Below, piece by piece: positions 5,562-6,181 of a stretch of DNA of 6,181 nt; positions within the stretch are counted from its first letter, which is position 1; each line of letters opens with the position of its first letter. A program made the position numbers and the translations under genes. The notes under the pieces are model-generated. The model saw only the letters and a list, made by a program, of their open reading frames with translations, was not told where the DNA came from and made no database searches. This DNA is from Desulfobulbus sp. (GTDB lineage: Bacteria; Desulfobacterota; Desulfobulbia; Desulfobulbales; Desulfobulbaceae): positions 1 to 6,181 of the forward strand of contig JAQUEZ010000326.1 in the NCBI GenBank assembly GCA_028684915.1. The letters are read 5' to 3'.

Positions 5562-6181
5562 CAGGCGTTCTCTTTGACCAAAATGGGCAGCTTGGAAATC
5601 GCGAGCACAACCAAGAAAACCGCATAGGCCATAATACCCAGCAGAATCATCACCTCCACCAGTGATGGGGTATAGCTGTACTGATCAAGAAAGGTGCTCA
5701 TCCCCGGCAGGAAGCGTCCCGAAGCTATCGGTAAGGACCAGTGGGTATTGGGCAGGCCCAAGGGCGTCAACGTCATCGGAATATTGTTGTAGGCGGCCGG
5801 CATAATCAGGAAACGGTGGATAAAAACGCCAGCGATGATCATGCCGGAACTCAGGGCGAGTAATGGCAACGAGCGGCGAACTGCTGGCAACATGAGGAGA
5901 CCCGCGCCAATGAATGGCGCCGCTACCTCAAAGATATGCGCCCAGGCAAAGTCGCCCCAAGCAATCTCCATGATCCGATGCGTTTCCGCATTGCCATACC
6001 AGGCATGGATGACCAAGTCGTTCATCATCAAAAAGAGGTGGATACACGTAGCCATGAAGATGATCAAACCGAGGGTCCGGTAGGCTTCCTCGTACTGCTG
6101 GCCTGTTCCGTAGGCCAATGCACCCGCTAGTAAAACGACTGTCGTGCCAACCGCAATGGCGACCGAAACAAAATCCGGCGC
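5561..6181 (-). CDS. NrfD/PsrC-family membrane quinol subunit, C-terminal part (partial, 206 aa visible)
   Basis: NrfD/PsrC proteins anchor a molybdoenzyme and its iron-sulfur subunit in the membrane and exchange electrons with the quinone pool. The frame is open to the window edge (residues before the in-frame TTG at 6118 also read as a membrane segment), so the N-terminus lies outside. Hydrophobic segments are at about 5-24, 37-61, 81-100, 105-130 and 176-196 of the visible part. Typical features are HRFLIMPAAYNNIP in the fourth segment and its exit, and YTPSLVEVMILLG leading into the last helix, a hallmark of the family C-terminus. Full-length members usually run about 300-400 residues, so roughly half is present. 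The stop overlaps the chaperone start as TGATG. The NrfD plus TorD pairing indicates a complex iron-sulfur molybdoenzyme operon; the catalytic and ferredoxin-like subunits should lie further upstream. Confidence 0.87.
   Translation of the reverse strand, partial: APDFVSVAIAVGTTVVLLAGALAYGTGQQYEEAYRTLGLIIFMATCIHLFLMMNDLVIHAWYGNAETHRIMEIAWGDFAWAHIFEVAAPFIGAGLLMLPAVRRSLPLLALSSGMIIAGVFIHRFLIMPAAYNNIPMTLTPLGLPNTHWSLPIASGRFLPGMSTFLDQYSYTPSLVEVMILLGIMAYAVFLVVLAISKLPILVKENA

Noticed and set aside
1..6181. CRISPR array, tRNA/rRNA genes, IS ends, oriT or att sites
   Set aside because: No regularly spaced repeats, cloverleaf, transposase or long terminal repeats were seen on reading both strands.

Overview
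The window looks like part of a mobile (integrating conjugative or plasmid) element in a Gram-negative anaerobe or facultative respirer, joined to the end of a respiratory molybdoenzyme operon. Moderate-to-high GC, genes packed head to tail, and an NrfD–TorD respiratory pair suggest a proteobacterium or a former deltaproteobacterium (Desulfobacterota-like). That taxonomic guess rests on style only; no rRNA or marker gene is present.

All recognisable genes lie on the minus strand, so transcription runs from high to low coordinates. Right block (6181 to 5052): the C-terminal part of an NrfD/PsrC-type membrane quinol subunit, cut by the window edge, overlapped by a TorD/DmsD-type chaperone gene that helps mature molybdoenzymes. 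Middle (5051 to 4683): about 370 bases with no convincing gene, containing two small inverted repeats and a spaced TGACAT repeat; it separates the respiratory genes from the transfer genes.

Left block (4682 to 17): a tight operon-like run. It starts with a 246-residue protein whose layout resembles transcription factor NusA (N-terminal domain, S1-like, degenerate KH-like). Next come a TraD/VirD4-type coupling ATPase without its usual N-terminal membrane anchor, a 38-codon single-membrane-segment ORF, a soluble HD-domain protein, a four-helix membrane protein and a small charged protein. Almost all junctions are TGATG or ATGA overlaps, which points to translational coupling. The coupling protein and neighbours fit the transfer region of MobH/SXT-like conjugative systems. 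No relaxase with the classic signature, integrase, oriT or att site is visible.

The most notable points are the NusA-like gene in front of a coupling-protein gene, and a C7 tract. The tract either separates or, by a one-base indel, has broken a membrane-anchored form of the HD protein.
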